A DNA stretch of 64,000 nt, taken from assembly GCF_030408615.1 (NCBI RefSeq), contig NZ_CP047187.1, positions 1,860,001 through 1,924,000 of the forward strand. Reading direction: 5' to 3'. The notes beneath the pieces were generated by a model, which saw only the letters and a program-made list of their open reading frames with translations, ran no database searches and was not told the origin of the DNA. The stretch comes from Corynebacterium bovis DSM 20582 = CIP 54.80. GTDB taxonomy: Bacteria > Actinomycetota > Actinomycetes > Mycobacteriales > Mycobacteriaceae. Each line of letters starts with the position of its first letter. Within the stretch, counting starts at the first letter, position 1. Below, one piece after another: positions 31,145 through 41,380 of this stretch. A program made the translations under genes and the position numbers.

Positions 31145-32902
31145 TCAGAGCCCCTTGAAGCTCGACGGCCGCGGGATGTTGCGCAGGTTCGACCGGGCCA
31201 TGCCCAGCATCTTGCCCACGCCACCCTCGAGGACGGTGCGCGTCGCCGCGCGGGTGAAGCCGGCGACCTGCTCGAGGGAGATCTCCGGCGGGATGGACAG
31301 CGCGTTCGGGTCCGTGACCACGTCGACGAGCACCGGGCCGTCGTGCGCGAGGGCCTTCCGCAGCATCGGCTCGACGTCCTCCGGCTTCTCGATGCGGAAG
31401 GACGTGATGCCGCAGGCCTGCGCGATGTCGGCGTAATTGACCTTCTCGTGGTCCGTGCCGAAGTCCGGCAGGCCGGCGACGAGCATCTCCAGCTTGACCA
31501 TGCCGAGCGTGGAGTTGTTGTACACGATCGTCTTCACCGGCAGCTGGTGGAGCTTCACCGTCAGCAGCTCGCCGAGGAGCATCCCCAGCCCGCCGTCGCC
31601 GCTCATGGAGATGACCTGGCGGTTCCGGTCCGCGGCCTGCGCGCCCATGGCCTGCGGCAGCGCGTTCGCCATCGTGCCGTGGCGGAAGGAGGCGAGGAGC
31701 CGCCGGTTCGCGGACGGCGTGATGTACCGCGCCTGCCACACATTGCACATGCCGGTGTCGGCGGTGAACACGGCGTCGTCGTCGGCGAGCTCGTCGAGGA
31801 CGTAGGAGACGTACTCCGGGTGGATGGGCGTCCGGCTGCTGATGTTCTTCGTGTACGCCTCGATGACGTGGTGGAGGTTCTTCTCCTGCTTGCGGAGCAT
31901 CGAGTCGAGGAAGCTGCGGTCGGTCTTCTCGCTGATGAGGGGGAGGAGGTCCTCGATCGTCGCGGCGACGTCACCGACGACCGGGAGGGACACCGCGGTC
32001 CGACGCCCGATGTTCGCGCCCTTGATGTCGATCTGGGCGGTCAGGGTCTTCCGGGGCAGGAACTCCGAGTACGGGAAGTCGGTGCCGACGAGGATGAGCA
32101 GGTCGGCCTCGTCGAAGGCGTCGTTGCACGCGCCGTAGCCGAGGAGGCCGGACATGCCGACGTCGTACGGGTTGTCGTAGTGGAGGTACTCCTTGCCGCC
32201 GTAGGCGTGCCCGACCGGGGCCTTGATCTTCTCGGCGAGGGCGAAGACCTGCTCGCGCGCGCCGGCGCAGCCCGCACCGCCGAAGAGCGTGACCTTCTCC
32301 GCCTTGTTGACGGCGTCCGCGAGGGCCCGGACCTGGTCGTGGTCGGGGCGGACCCGGTGCGACGACGTCGCGTACGCGCTGTCGATCGCGGGGGTGTCGA
32401 CGGCGTCGTCGGCGGCGATGTCACCGGGGATGACGATGACGGACACGCCGTTGCCGGCGACCGTGGACTGGATGGCGTTGTGCAGGATCGTCGCACCCTG
32501 GCGGGCGGAGTTCACCATCTCGCAGTACCCGGAGCACTCCTGGAACAGCGCCTCCGGGTGCGTCTCCTGGAAGTAGTGGGAGCCGATGAAGTGCGACGGG
32601 ATGTGGCTGGCGATCGCGAGGACCTTCGCCCCGTTGCGGTGGGAGTCGTAGAGCCCCTGGATGAGGTGCGTGTTCCCCGGCCCGCACGACCCGGCACACA
32701 CGGCGAGGTCGCCGGTGACGACGGACTCCGCGCCGGCGGCGAACGCCGCCGCCTCCTCGTTGCGCACGTGGAACCACTCGATGGAGCTGCGCTTCACCGC
32801 GTCGACGATGGGGTTGAGGCTGTCGCCGACGAGACCGAAGATCCGCTTCACCCCCTGCTTCTCGAGGGTCTCCACCAGCTGCTCAGCATAGGTTTTCGCC
32901 AT
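31145..32902 (-). CDS. pqo: pyruvate:quinone oxidoreductase / pyruvate oxidase
   Basis: ThDP- and FAD-dependent peripheral membrane enzyme that oxidatively decarboxylates pyruvate to acetate and CO2, passing electrons to quinone. The 585-residue product starts MAKTYAEQLVETLEKQGVKR, with GAAGGAC before ATG 32902. It has the ThDP glutamate region FHVRNEEAAAFAAGAE and the ThDP-binding GDG motif SGDGGLGMLLGELLT followed by YNNSTLGMVKLEM. It resembles corynebacterial Pqo and E. coli PoxB more than acetolactate synthase. It stands alone. TACGCT at 33039-33044 (minus) is a candidate -10, with a leader of about 130 nt. Confidence 0.9.
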   Translation of the reverse strand: MAKTYAEQLVETLEKQGVKRIFGLVGDSLNPIVDAVKRSSIEWFHVRNEEAAAFAAGAESVVTGDLAVCAGSCGPGNTHLIQGLYDSHRNGAKVLAIASHIPSHFIGSHYFQETHPEALFQECSGYCEMVNSARQGATILHNAIQSTVAGNGVSVIVIPGDIAADDAVDTPAIDSAYATSSHRVRPDHDQVRALADAVNKAEKVTLFGGAGCAGAREQVFALAEKIKAPVGHAYGGKEYLHYDNPYDVGMSGLLGYGACNDAFDEADLLILVGTDFPYSEFLPRKTLTAQIDIKGANIGRRTAVSLPVVGDVAATIEDLLPLISEKTDRSFLDSMLRKQEKNLHHVIEAYTKNISSRTPIHPEYVSYVLDELADDDAVFTADTGMCNVWQARYITPSANRRLLASFRHGTMANALPQAMGAQAADRNRQVISMSGDGGLGMLLGELLTVKLHQLPVKTIVYNNSTLGMVKLEMLVAGLPDFGTDHEKVNYADIAQACGITSFRIEKPEDVEPMLRKALAHDGPVLVDVVTDPNALSIPPEISLEQVAGFTRAATRTVLEGGVGKMLGMARSNLRNIPRPSSFKGL

Positions 32903-33541
32903 GGTCAGTCCTTCCCCGGGTGCACCGGTTCGTGCGTGGTGTCTGTCCGCCGCGGGAGCCGGTGTCGCCGTCCCTGCGGCCCGTGTGACCTGCGCCGGGG
33001 CATCCCCCCGGGCCCGGCGGCACGGTGTACGTCCATCCAGCGTAGACACGTGCGGACGGCGTCGCCACGGCCCCGCCGCCGGTGGGCGGGAAACCGAACT
33101 CACCGGACGGCCGGTGTGGGGTCACCCTCGTTCACCCGCCGCGCGCACCCCTCGACGCGGTGGGGACGGCTCCTCCCCGGTGCCGGGGACGCCCCACGCG
33201 GCCGAGCCGCGGATGTGGTTCCCCCGTACGGTTACCCCCGTTGAAATTCCAAAACTCAGGTTCCGAAAACCCCAGTACAACCGCTACCCACAGACGGACA
33301 TGAGCCCTTGATGAGCCCCCTCAGACGACGCTCAGGTCCGTGTGTCACCGCCGCTGTGGTCACGGCACGTAACCGCCCCCTCCCGCGGGCCGTCGGGAAC
33401 AACGTTCAGGACGGTCACAGTTTCGGGGAATAAATTCAGATATTGAAATATGTAATATACATCAGATCAGCTGGGGTATCAGTTGGACAAGTATCACGGT
33501 TGAGATTGTCACTGAGAACGGAGGTCACTAGGGTCGAACGC
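32903..33541. promoter_or_regulatory. long intergenic region with AT-rich pocket
   Basis: No gene recognised. From about 33240 GC drops. 33430-33465 is strikingly AT-rich and contains two overlapping dyads: ATATT-GA-AATAT (33440-33451) and ATGTA-ATA-TACAT (33450-33462). Downstream, TTGTCA (33506-33511), a 17-nt spacer and TAGGGT (33529-33534) make a textbook promoter, with 7 nt to ATG 33542. The dyads lie about 45-65 bp upstream of the -35 and look like regulator sites. Confidence 0.6.
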
Positions 33542-33769
33542 ATGACTCCGAAAATCATCGACTCTGACACAGGGCATGAACTGTGGACGGCGGCACAGTG
33601 CGCGGAGCACTCGGGCACGGCGCTTGGCACGTTCACGAGCTACGCCGGTCGTGGGCGCGCCCCCCAGCCCGTCGCCAAGTACCACGGCCTGACCCTGTGG
33701 GACGCTGAGGTCATCAAGGACTGGCACCAGGAGCGCCGGAAGAGCTCCAGCGCCAGTGCACGCTCCTGA
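33542..33769 (+). CDS. small AlpA/excisionase-like DNA-binding protein
   Basis: 75 residues. ELWTAAQCAEHSGTALGTFTSYAGRG followed by PQPVAKYHGLTLWDAEVIKDWH reads as a small MerR/AlpA-type helix-turn-helix with its wing, a layout shared by phage excisionases and prophage regulators. Translation appears leaderless from the promoter at 33506-33534. It has lower GC than its neighbours and stands alone: no integrase is in the window. It could be a relic of a lost element or a stand-alone regulator of itself or of the methyltransferase/pqo region. Confidence 0.75.
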   Translation: MTPKIIDSDTGHELWTAAQCAEHSGTALGTFTSYAGRGRAPQPVAKYHGLTLWDAEVIKDWHQERRKSSSASARS

Positions 33770-34212
33770 CCCACCGCACCACATCGCTGACCGAGACAGT
33801 TCACCCGTTTCCGGCGGCGCACCTGCTGACGGACCCGCATTCCGCCACCCGTCACCGCCTCCATCTCCCGAGACGTCCCATCGGCCCGACCGGCCCGGCG
33901 GGGCGTCTCAGACATGTCGGGGCCGCTCCTCCCCCGCCCCCGCTCCCGGCACCGGGACCCGGGCCGGGCACGACGCGGGCCCCGTCGGAAAATAAATTCG
34001 ACCGTGACACTCCGGGGCCGGAGAGCCGGCACCCGAACCCCCTCCCGCACGGCTGTATCACGTGACCGCGCGGCGGCTGTACCACGTGGCCGCGCGACGG
34101 CTGCACCAGCTGACCCCACCGCGCGGCACAGCACCGCACGGCACGGCGCCACGCGGCACAGCACCGCGCGGCAGGGCCCGGCCTCACGGGCGGCCCGGCC
34201 CGGCGTGACGTC
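33770..34212. repeat. gene-free gap with 24-bp and 30-bp tandem repeats
   Basis: No gene. Three 24-bp units begin at 34050, 34074 and 34098 (CGGCTGTAYCACGTGRCCGC type), followed by a 30-bp duplication from 34122 and 34152 (CGCGGCACAGCACCGC core). It is the 3' flank of rpiB and of the small DNA-binding gene. Confidence 0.65.
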
Positions 34213-34698
34213 CTACGCGTCCTCCCCCGCAGCCGGCAGCGCCGGGGCCACCCCGGTCCGCTCGTACTCGGCGAGGATGTCGATCCGCCGCTGGTGCCGC
34301 TCCGCCTCCGACCAGGGCTGCTCGATGAAGGCGTCGACGATCGCCAGCGCCTCCTCCTTCGTGTGCATCCGCCCGCCGATCCCGATGAGCTGGGCGTTGT
34401 TGTGCTCGCGCGCGAGCTTCGCGGTCTCGACGGACCACGCCAGCGCGCATCGGGCGCCCGGGACCTTGTTCGCCGCGATCTGCTCACCGTTGCCGGAGCC
34501 GCCGAACACGATGCCCAGGGAGCCCTCGTCCGCCACGGTGCGGCGGGCCGCCTCGACGCAGAACGCCGGGTAGTCGTCGTCGGGGTCGTAGGTCAACGCG
34601 CCGCAGTCGACGACGTCGTGCCCCGCTGTCCGCAGGTGGTCGGCGACGGTGTTCTTGAGGTCGAAGCCGGCATGATCGGCACCAAGGTAAATTCGCAT
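34213..34698 (-). CDS. rpiB: ribose-5-phosphate isomerase B
   Basis: Interconverts ribose-5-phosphate and ribulose-5-phosphate in the pentose phosphate pathway. The 161-residue product begins MRIYLGADHAGFDLK and has the active-site stretch VFGGSGNGEQIAANK. The usual catalytic Cys of E. coli RpiB is absent and a Glu is present instead, as in the mycobacterial enzyme. TAGACT 6 nt before ATG 34698 indicates a leaderless mRNA. rpiB next to a mycothiol DsbA-like gene and pepN is the mycobacterial order, here interrupted by the porin-like gene and the toxin-antitoxin pair. Confidence 0.95.
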   Translation of the reverse strand: MRIYLGADHAGFDLKNTVADHLRTAGHDVVDCGALTYDPDDDYPAFCVEAARRTVADEGSLGIVFGGSGNGEQIAANKVPGARCALAWSVETAKLAREHNNAQLIGIGGRMHTKEEALAIVDAFIEQPWSEAERHQRRIDILAEYERTGVAPALPAAGEDA

Positions 34699-34704
34699 AA
34701 CCCC

Positions 34705-34710
34705 AGTCTA
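34705..34710 (-). promoter_or_regulatory. -10 element of leaderless rpiB transcript
   Basis: TAGACT on the minus strand with 6 nt to ATG 34698. Confidence 0.55.
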
Positions 34711-34894
34711 ACGGGCGCCCCCGCCGCCCGACCGCCCCGTCCCCGCCCACGCACGGCGCTCCGTCCACGCGCCGGCGCGGCCCCGTCCCCACGCACGGTG
34801 CTCCGCCCCCCCCCCACACCGGACCGGCCCGGCCGCCCCCCACACCGGGCGGCCGGTCGCCCCCACCGGGCGCCCGGTCCCCCGGACAGCAGAA

Positions 34895-34925
34895 GACCCC
34901 GTGCAGCGCAGGGCTGCACGGGGTC
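34895..34925 (-). terminator. rho-independent terminator after porin-like gene
   Basis: Perfect 12-bp stem (34895-34906 with 34914-34925, 7-nt loop), 45 nt past the stop of the 50-residue gene. The minus-strand sequence after it is TTCTGCTGT, moderately T-rich. Strong termination suits a highly expressed short mRNA. Confidence 0.75.
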
Positions 34926-34970
34926 CGTCGTCGGTCACGTCACGCGGACGTGCCGGGTGCCGGCGTCAGC

Positions 34971-35123
34971 TTACTTGCTGACGGCGTCGGTGACACCCTT
35001 GATCGCGGAGGACCCGAGGTCGGAGCCGGCGAAGATGGTGTCAACGATGGCCTTGGTCAGCTTGATGGAGCTGTCGGCGATGCCGGAGAAACCCTTGAAC
35101 AGAGCGTCGATCTGATCAGACAT
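34971..35123 (-). CDS. 50-residue porin-like amphipathic peptide
   Basis: Starts MSDQIDALFKGFSGIADSS at ATG 35123, with AAAGGATTCACC upstream, a strong ribosome binding site. No signal peptide or cysteine. Hydrophobic residues (I, L, F, V) recur every three to four positions, giving a long amphipathic helix, and the C-terminus is Lys-ended. Size, composition and lack of signal match the PorA/PorH class of corynebacterial mycomembrane channel peptides. I see no strong identity to either. Its own terminator and strong ribosome binding site suggest high expression. A membrane-active peptide of another kind is possible. Confidence 0.65.
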   Translation of the reverse strand: MSDQIDALFKGFSGIADSSIKLTKAIVDTIFAGSDLGSSAIKGVTDAVSK

Positions 35124-35616
35124 GGTGAATCCTTTCGTGAGGGGTCCTGGCACCCTTGTCGGATGCCGGTACCGCCCCAGTGTCTCAACGTGGTCTCGGC
35201 ACAGTCCAGAGACTTTCGTCTACACTTTCCGCCCGCCGGATCGCCGAAAGTTCCGTCTGCAGCCCCGGTTTCGCCTGGTCACGCGCGGTTCACCGGGCGT
35301 TCACCCGGGCGTCACCCGACCCCTCCGGCCCACCCCGGCGCCACCCCCTCCCCGGGGTGTATGCGGCCCCTCCCCGGGGCCGCGTCCCACCGGCGGTGAG
35401 ACCGGACGCGTGCACCTCCGTCGACGATCTCCGCATGGCACAGGCGGCAGCCACAGCAGTCACGAGGCGCGCACGAGAACGTTTGTTCTCCTGTTGTGCC
35501 CACTCGCGTGTCACCCGGTCGCGACAGTGCAGCTATCGCCATTGCGGTATACCGCACGCCGCGGTGCCGGAACCCTCTCGCGAGGGACGACGGGAACGGC
35601 GCGACAGGCAGGGAGA
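35124..35616. promoter_or_regulatory. gene-free region between porin-like gene and doc
   Basis: No gene is supported. Nearest the porin-like start lies its leader with AAAGGA. GAGAACGTTTGTTCTC at 35475-35490 is a 6+4+6 dyad spaced like an actinobacterial LexA box but with different arms. Composition shifts from GC-rich to about 60% GC towards 35616, marking the edge of the toxin-antitoxin segment. Confidence 0.4.
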
Positions 35617-36006
35617 TCACCTGAGCCAGAGAGCAAGTTGGCGGGCGATCGGCACGAGGTCCCTGGTGTTCTGTGTGGCGACATCGACAACGAAGTCTGC
35701 CACTCTGAGTGCTTCCACCTGAACGAGGTGATACCCGGACTCCTGGAGATAGGACACGGTCGACAGCCACGCCGTCCGCTTGTTCGCATCGACGAACGCA
35801 TGCGCCTTGCACAATCCATGCAGTAGCGCGGCAGCACGCTCCAGGGGTGAACGGTAGAGGTACTCACCGCCGAAGGTGGCGAGTGGTGCAGCCAGCGCGC
35901 TCTCCAGCTTCCCCCGGTCAAGAAGGCTGTCTCCAGGAGTGAGCCCGAGCTCAGTTGCGTTGGCCCGGATGACAACGTCCGGAGCCAGGCAGTATTCGCC
36001 GCTCAC
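35617..36006 (-). CDS. doc: Doc-type (Fic fold) toxin
   Basis: 129-residue Doc-family toxin. The Fic motif is HAFVDANKR (69-77), with the Doc-specific NKR in place of GNGR, which in phage P1 Doc turns the fold into a kinase inactivating EF-Tu. The start GTG 36006 overlaps the antitoxin stop by 4 nt (GTGA), so it is made by coupled translation after the antitoxin. Base composition is lower in GC than the surroundings, indicating acquisition. A different Fic activity cannot be excluded from sequence. Confidence 0.9.
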   Translation of the reverse strand: MSGEYCLAPDVVIRANATELGLTPGDSLLDRGKLESALAAPLATFGGEYLYRSPLERAAALLHGLCKAHAFVDANKRTAWLSTVSYLQESGYHLVQVEALRVADFVVDVATQNTRDLVPIARQLALWLR

Positions 36007-36581
36007 CGATCAGCGAGAAGCTCGAGCGCGTCGGCCCAGCGCACACGGTTGTCCATCATCGTGGCTCGCTGTTGCTCAGCTGGTGACCGGCTTGCAGTGT
36101 CCCGGATGCACCCCGGCGCAGTGGGCACGTCTCCACCGGAGAACTGCTGGACTGCGTAGTAGCGCCTCATGTCGGCGACGTCGATCAGTGTGTCGCACTG
36201 AGCGTCCGCAGGAAGGCCGCCGCGAGCAGTTTTCCACGGTGCTTCCTCATGGACCAATGCGACGATCTGTTCCTTCGTCAGACTCCCGTAGTGCTCGATG
36301 ACGGCGTCGATCATCGCCTTCTGTTCATCGCTGAGTTTCTCCGGGTGAGCATCCGGGATACACGTCCCCGTGTGTCCATCGCGGGAGTACTTGTTCTCCC
36401 GGTGGAGTCTCGGGGCCACAGGACCGTCCCTCCACGCCTGGAAGTCGTCCTCGATGAGCCGGTGACCCGACCAGGCCAGGGTCCAAGCCTGCGCATAGTA
36501 CGTCAGCTTCTGGAGACGCCATGCATCGACCCACCCCAGCTTCGAGTAGATGTACTGCCCGACGTCGATTGCGCGAATCAT
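36003..36581 (-). CDS. Panacea (DUF4065/SocA-like) antitoxin
   Basis: 192 residues with the Panacea domain (YIYSKLGWVDAWRLQKLTYY, then AWRDGPVAPRLH) known from SocA and from PanAT toxin-antitoxin pairs, where the domain neutralizes many unrelated toxins. ATG 36581 has GGAGGAGATACC, one of the strongest ribosome binding sites here. TATGCT at 36694-36699 (minus) is a plausible -10. The gene is upstream of and overlaps doc, the standard antitoxin-first order. The last about 50 residues (after RRYYAVQQFSGG) are a variable tail. Confidence 0.88.
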   Translation of the reverse strand: MIRAIDVGQYIYSKLGWVDAWRLQKLTYYAQAWTLAWSGHRLIEDDFQAWRDGPVAPRLHRENKYSRDGHTGTCIPDAHPEKLSDEQKAMIDAVIEHYGSLTKEQIVALVHEEAPWKTARGGLPADAQCDTLIDVADMRRYYAVQQFSGGDVPTAPGCIRDTASRSPAEQQRATMMDNRVRWADALELLADR

Positions 36582-36852
36582 GGTATCTCCTCCCTCCTGC
36601 ACGGATCCGGCCGACATGCGGTGGTCCCGCCTCGTCGCTTCGCCGGATCGTTCCGGTGGTACCTGGTGTCCTGACGTCCTCAGCGATGTGCCCAGCATAG
36701 CCGGAGCGCCGCGTCGTTCCCGGTGGTTTCGCCCCGTCCGGGCGCCTTCCGGGCGGTGTCCCGTCGGCTCCCGTGCGGGACGGATGCGGGATGGCCGGTG
36801 CTCGGTGAGGGACGAACGCCGGAGACCAACCCCATTACCGCAGGTCAGATGC

Positions 36853-37491
36853 CTAGCTCGCGTCCGGGTTCTCGGTCCGCGAGCGCTTGAGCTCGAAGAA
36901 GTGCGGGTACCCGCCGAGCGTCACCGCGGCGTCGAACAGCGTCCCGGCCGTCTCGCCCCGCGGCACGCGGGTGAGGACGGGGCCGAAGAACGCGTGGTCG
37001 CCGAGGCGGAGGACGGGGGTCCCGACGTCGTTGCCGACGAGTTCCAGCGCCTTCGCGTGGGACTCCCGCAACTGCGGCTCGTAGGAGCCCTCCTCGTCGG
37101 GTCCGCGGTGGGCGACGTCGATGAGGGAGGCGGGGAGACCGGCCTCGGCGAGGGCCTCGCTGATGAGCCCGTCGTGACCGTGGAGCCCGGAGCCGCCGCG
37201 CTTCTCGTTGTGGATGCGGGTGCCGATGGCGGTGTAGTAGGCGTCGAGCGCCTCGGGGTGCTCGGTGTACACGGCGGCGGCGACGCGCGCCGGACCCCAC
37301 GCGGCGAGCAGGTGCTCGCGGTAGCCGTCGGAGATGTCCTCGTTGTCCTCGTTGAGCACGGCGAGGCTCATCGGGGCCCACTCGACCTCGATGTCGCGGA
37401 CCGTGCCGACCTCCTTGAGCCACCGGCTCGTCACCCACGCGAAGGGGCAGGTCGCGTCGAAGTACATGGTCACAGTGGTCGTGTCCGTCAT
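36853..37491 (-). CDS. DsbA-family reductase, Rv2466c-like, single-Cys motif
   Basis: 212-residue thioredoxin-fold protein of the DsbA family with a helical insert, closely resembling the mycothiol-dependent nitroreductase Rv2466c: matching stretches include AWGPARVAAAV, GNDVGTPVLRLG, FFGPVLTRVPRGE and YPHFFELKRSRTE. The active site reads CPFAW: the second Cys of CPWC is replaced by Ala, so a monothiol mechanism with a mycothiol mixed disulfide is likely. AGAGGACAT precedes ATG 37491. It is divergent from pepN, as in mycobacteria. Confidence 0.9.
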   Translation of the reverse strand: MTDTTTVTMYFDATCPFAWVTSRWLKEVGTVRDIEVEWAPMSLAVLNEDNEDISDGYREHLLAAWGPARVAAAVYTEHPEALDAYYTAIGTRIHNEKRGGSGLHGHDGLISEALAEAGLPASLIDVAHRGPDEEGSYEPQLRESHAKALELVGNDVGTPVLRLGDHAFFGPVLTRVPRGETAGTLFDAAVTLGGYPHFFELKRSRTENPDAS

Positions 37492-37606
37492 GCGGGGATG
37501 TCCTCTCAGGGTCGTGCCCGGCGCGGTGGAGGCCGGGGCACCGGCAGTTCAGGCACCCACCCTACGCAGATCGCCGGCACCGGGGGCCGGTGTCCGGTCG
37601 GGAGGC

Positions 37607-37612
37607 TATCGT
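37607..37612 (+). promoter_or_regulatory. -10 element of leaderless pepN transcript
   Basis: TATCGT with 7 nt to ATG 37620. No Shine-Dalgarno. Confidence 0.5.
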
Positions 37613-37619
37613 TGGCCAC

Positions 37620-40351
<2,732 letters not shown>

Positions 40352-40355
<4 letters not shown>

Positions 40356-40855
40356 GCCGTCCCGGCCCGCTCCCCGACCCCTCGCGGTCCCCACGTCCCG
40401 GCCCGGCCGGTGGTGGCGTGCCCGGCGGTGCCGGCGCGGACCCCCGGGAGCCGGCGCGGCCGCAGACGTTCTACGAGGCCGTCGGCGGGGAGGAGACCTT
40501 CCGGACCGTCGTGCACGAGTTCTACCGCCGGGTGCGGGAGGACGACATCCTCGGCCCCATGTACCCCCACGACGACTGGGACGGCGCGGAGGACCGGCTG
40601 CGCTGGTTCCTCGCCCAGTACTGGGGCGGGCCGCAGGAGTTCACCGCGCGGCGCGGCCATCCCCGGCTGCGCATGCGGCACGCCCGGTTCACCGTGGACC
40701 CCGCCGCGCGCGACCGCTGGCTGGAACTCATGGGTGCCGCGATGGACAGCGTCGACCGGTACACCCTTCCCGACGCCTACCGCGAGGCCATGTGGGACCA
40801 CATGGTCCGCGTGGCGGACATGCTGGTCAACACCCCCGGCGAGGGGACGCTCTGA
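40352..40855 (+). CDS. glbO: group II truncated hemoglobin
   Basis: 167 residues. A Pro/Gly-rich N-terminal extension of about 36 residues precedes the globin: TFYEAVGGEETFRTVVHEFYRRV, MYPHDDWDGAEDRLRWFLAQYWGG and MRHARFTVDPAARDRWLELM, where the His of MRHARF is the proximal haem ligand. Tyr in the FYRR segment (B10) and Trp in the C-terminal MWDHM region fit group II (TrHbO), which handles O2 and peroxide. It is translationally coupled to pepN. Confidence 0.93.
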
Positions 40856-40894
40856 CGGGTCGCGGCGTCGTCCCCCACCCCTGACCGGGCGGGA

Positions 40895-40920
40895 CCGGGA
40901 GCACACCGATGCGCTCCCGG
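40895..40920 (+). terminator. hairpin after glbO
   Basis: Perfect 8-bp stem CCGGGAGC/GCTCCCGG with a 10-nt loop, 39 nt past the glbO stop. No U tract directly follows, though a short run of A lies 15 nt further on. Confidence 0.45.
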
Positions 40921-41050
40921 GGCCGTGGCAGGCTTGAAAAAGCCCGCCCGAGCGGGGACAGTGAGTGACGACCTTCACCCCGGGACCCGAGGCCGGCCTC
41001 CGCGCCGACCGGTCGGCGCCCGGGGGTTCCCGTCGAGAGGACCAACAGCC

Positions 41051-41380
41051 GTGAGCCCCGTCACCCCGCCCGTCATCGCCACCCGTCGCGGTATCGCCGT
41101 GACGGCACTGCTGGCGCTGGGGGTGCTGGGGGTCCTCGCCGCGACGGAGTCGACCGTCGTCGAGCGGACGGTCATCCTCGTGCCCGTCGTCGGCCTGCTG
41201 TTGTTCGCCATCGCCCTCAACACGTACCGGGCGCGGCACGGTGCGGAGCTGGCGGAGTCAGCGTGGCTGCGGGATACGGGCGAGTCCGCCGGGGCGCGGG
41301 GCGAAGGCGGTGCCGAAGAGCCCGTCGATGCGGATCCACGACCCGGTGACGCTCACGCGGACACGGTCGTGAACTCGTAG
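41051..41380 (+). CDS. small two-TM membrane protein
   Basis: Unrecognised. GTG 41051 (VSPVTPPVIATRRG) with AGAGGACC about 9 nt upstream gives 109 residues: two membrane helices (about 13-32 and 37-57) joined by a short TESTVVERT loop, then a polar Gly/Glu/Asp-rich tail. The last 123 bp overlap the convergent gene 41258-42154. A longer in-frame start at 40925 adds a basic stretch without family character. The C-terminal tail may be loosely constrained because of the overlap. Confidence 0.6.
   Translation: MSPVTPPVIATRRGIAVTALLALGVLGVLAATESTVVERTVILVPVVGLLLFAIALNTYRARHGAELAESAWLRDTGESAGARGEGGAEEPVDADPRPGDAHADTVVNS

Noticed and set aside
33430..33541. Replication or phage origin in the AT-rich pocket
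   Set aside because: The dyads are few and short, there are no DnaA-box clusters or replication genes, and a regulatory reading for the adjacent small gene is simpler.
35475..35490. LexA-like box GAGAACGTTTGTTCTC
   Set aside because: Spacing matches an actinobacterial SOS box but the arms differ from the TCGAAC/GTTCGA type and no promoter is placed around it. It is noted only as a dyad.
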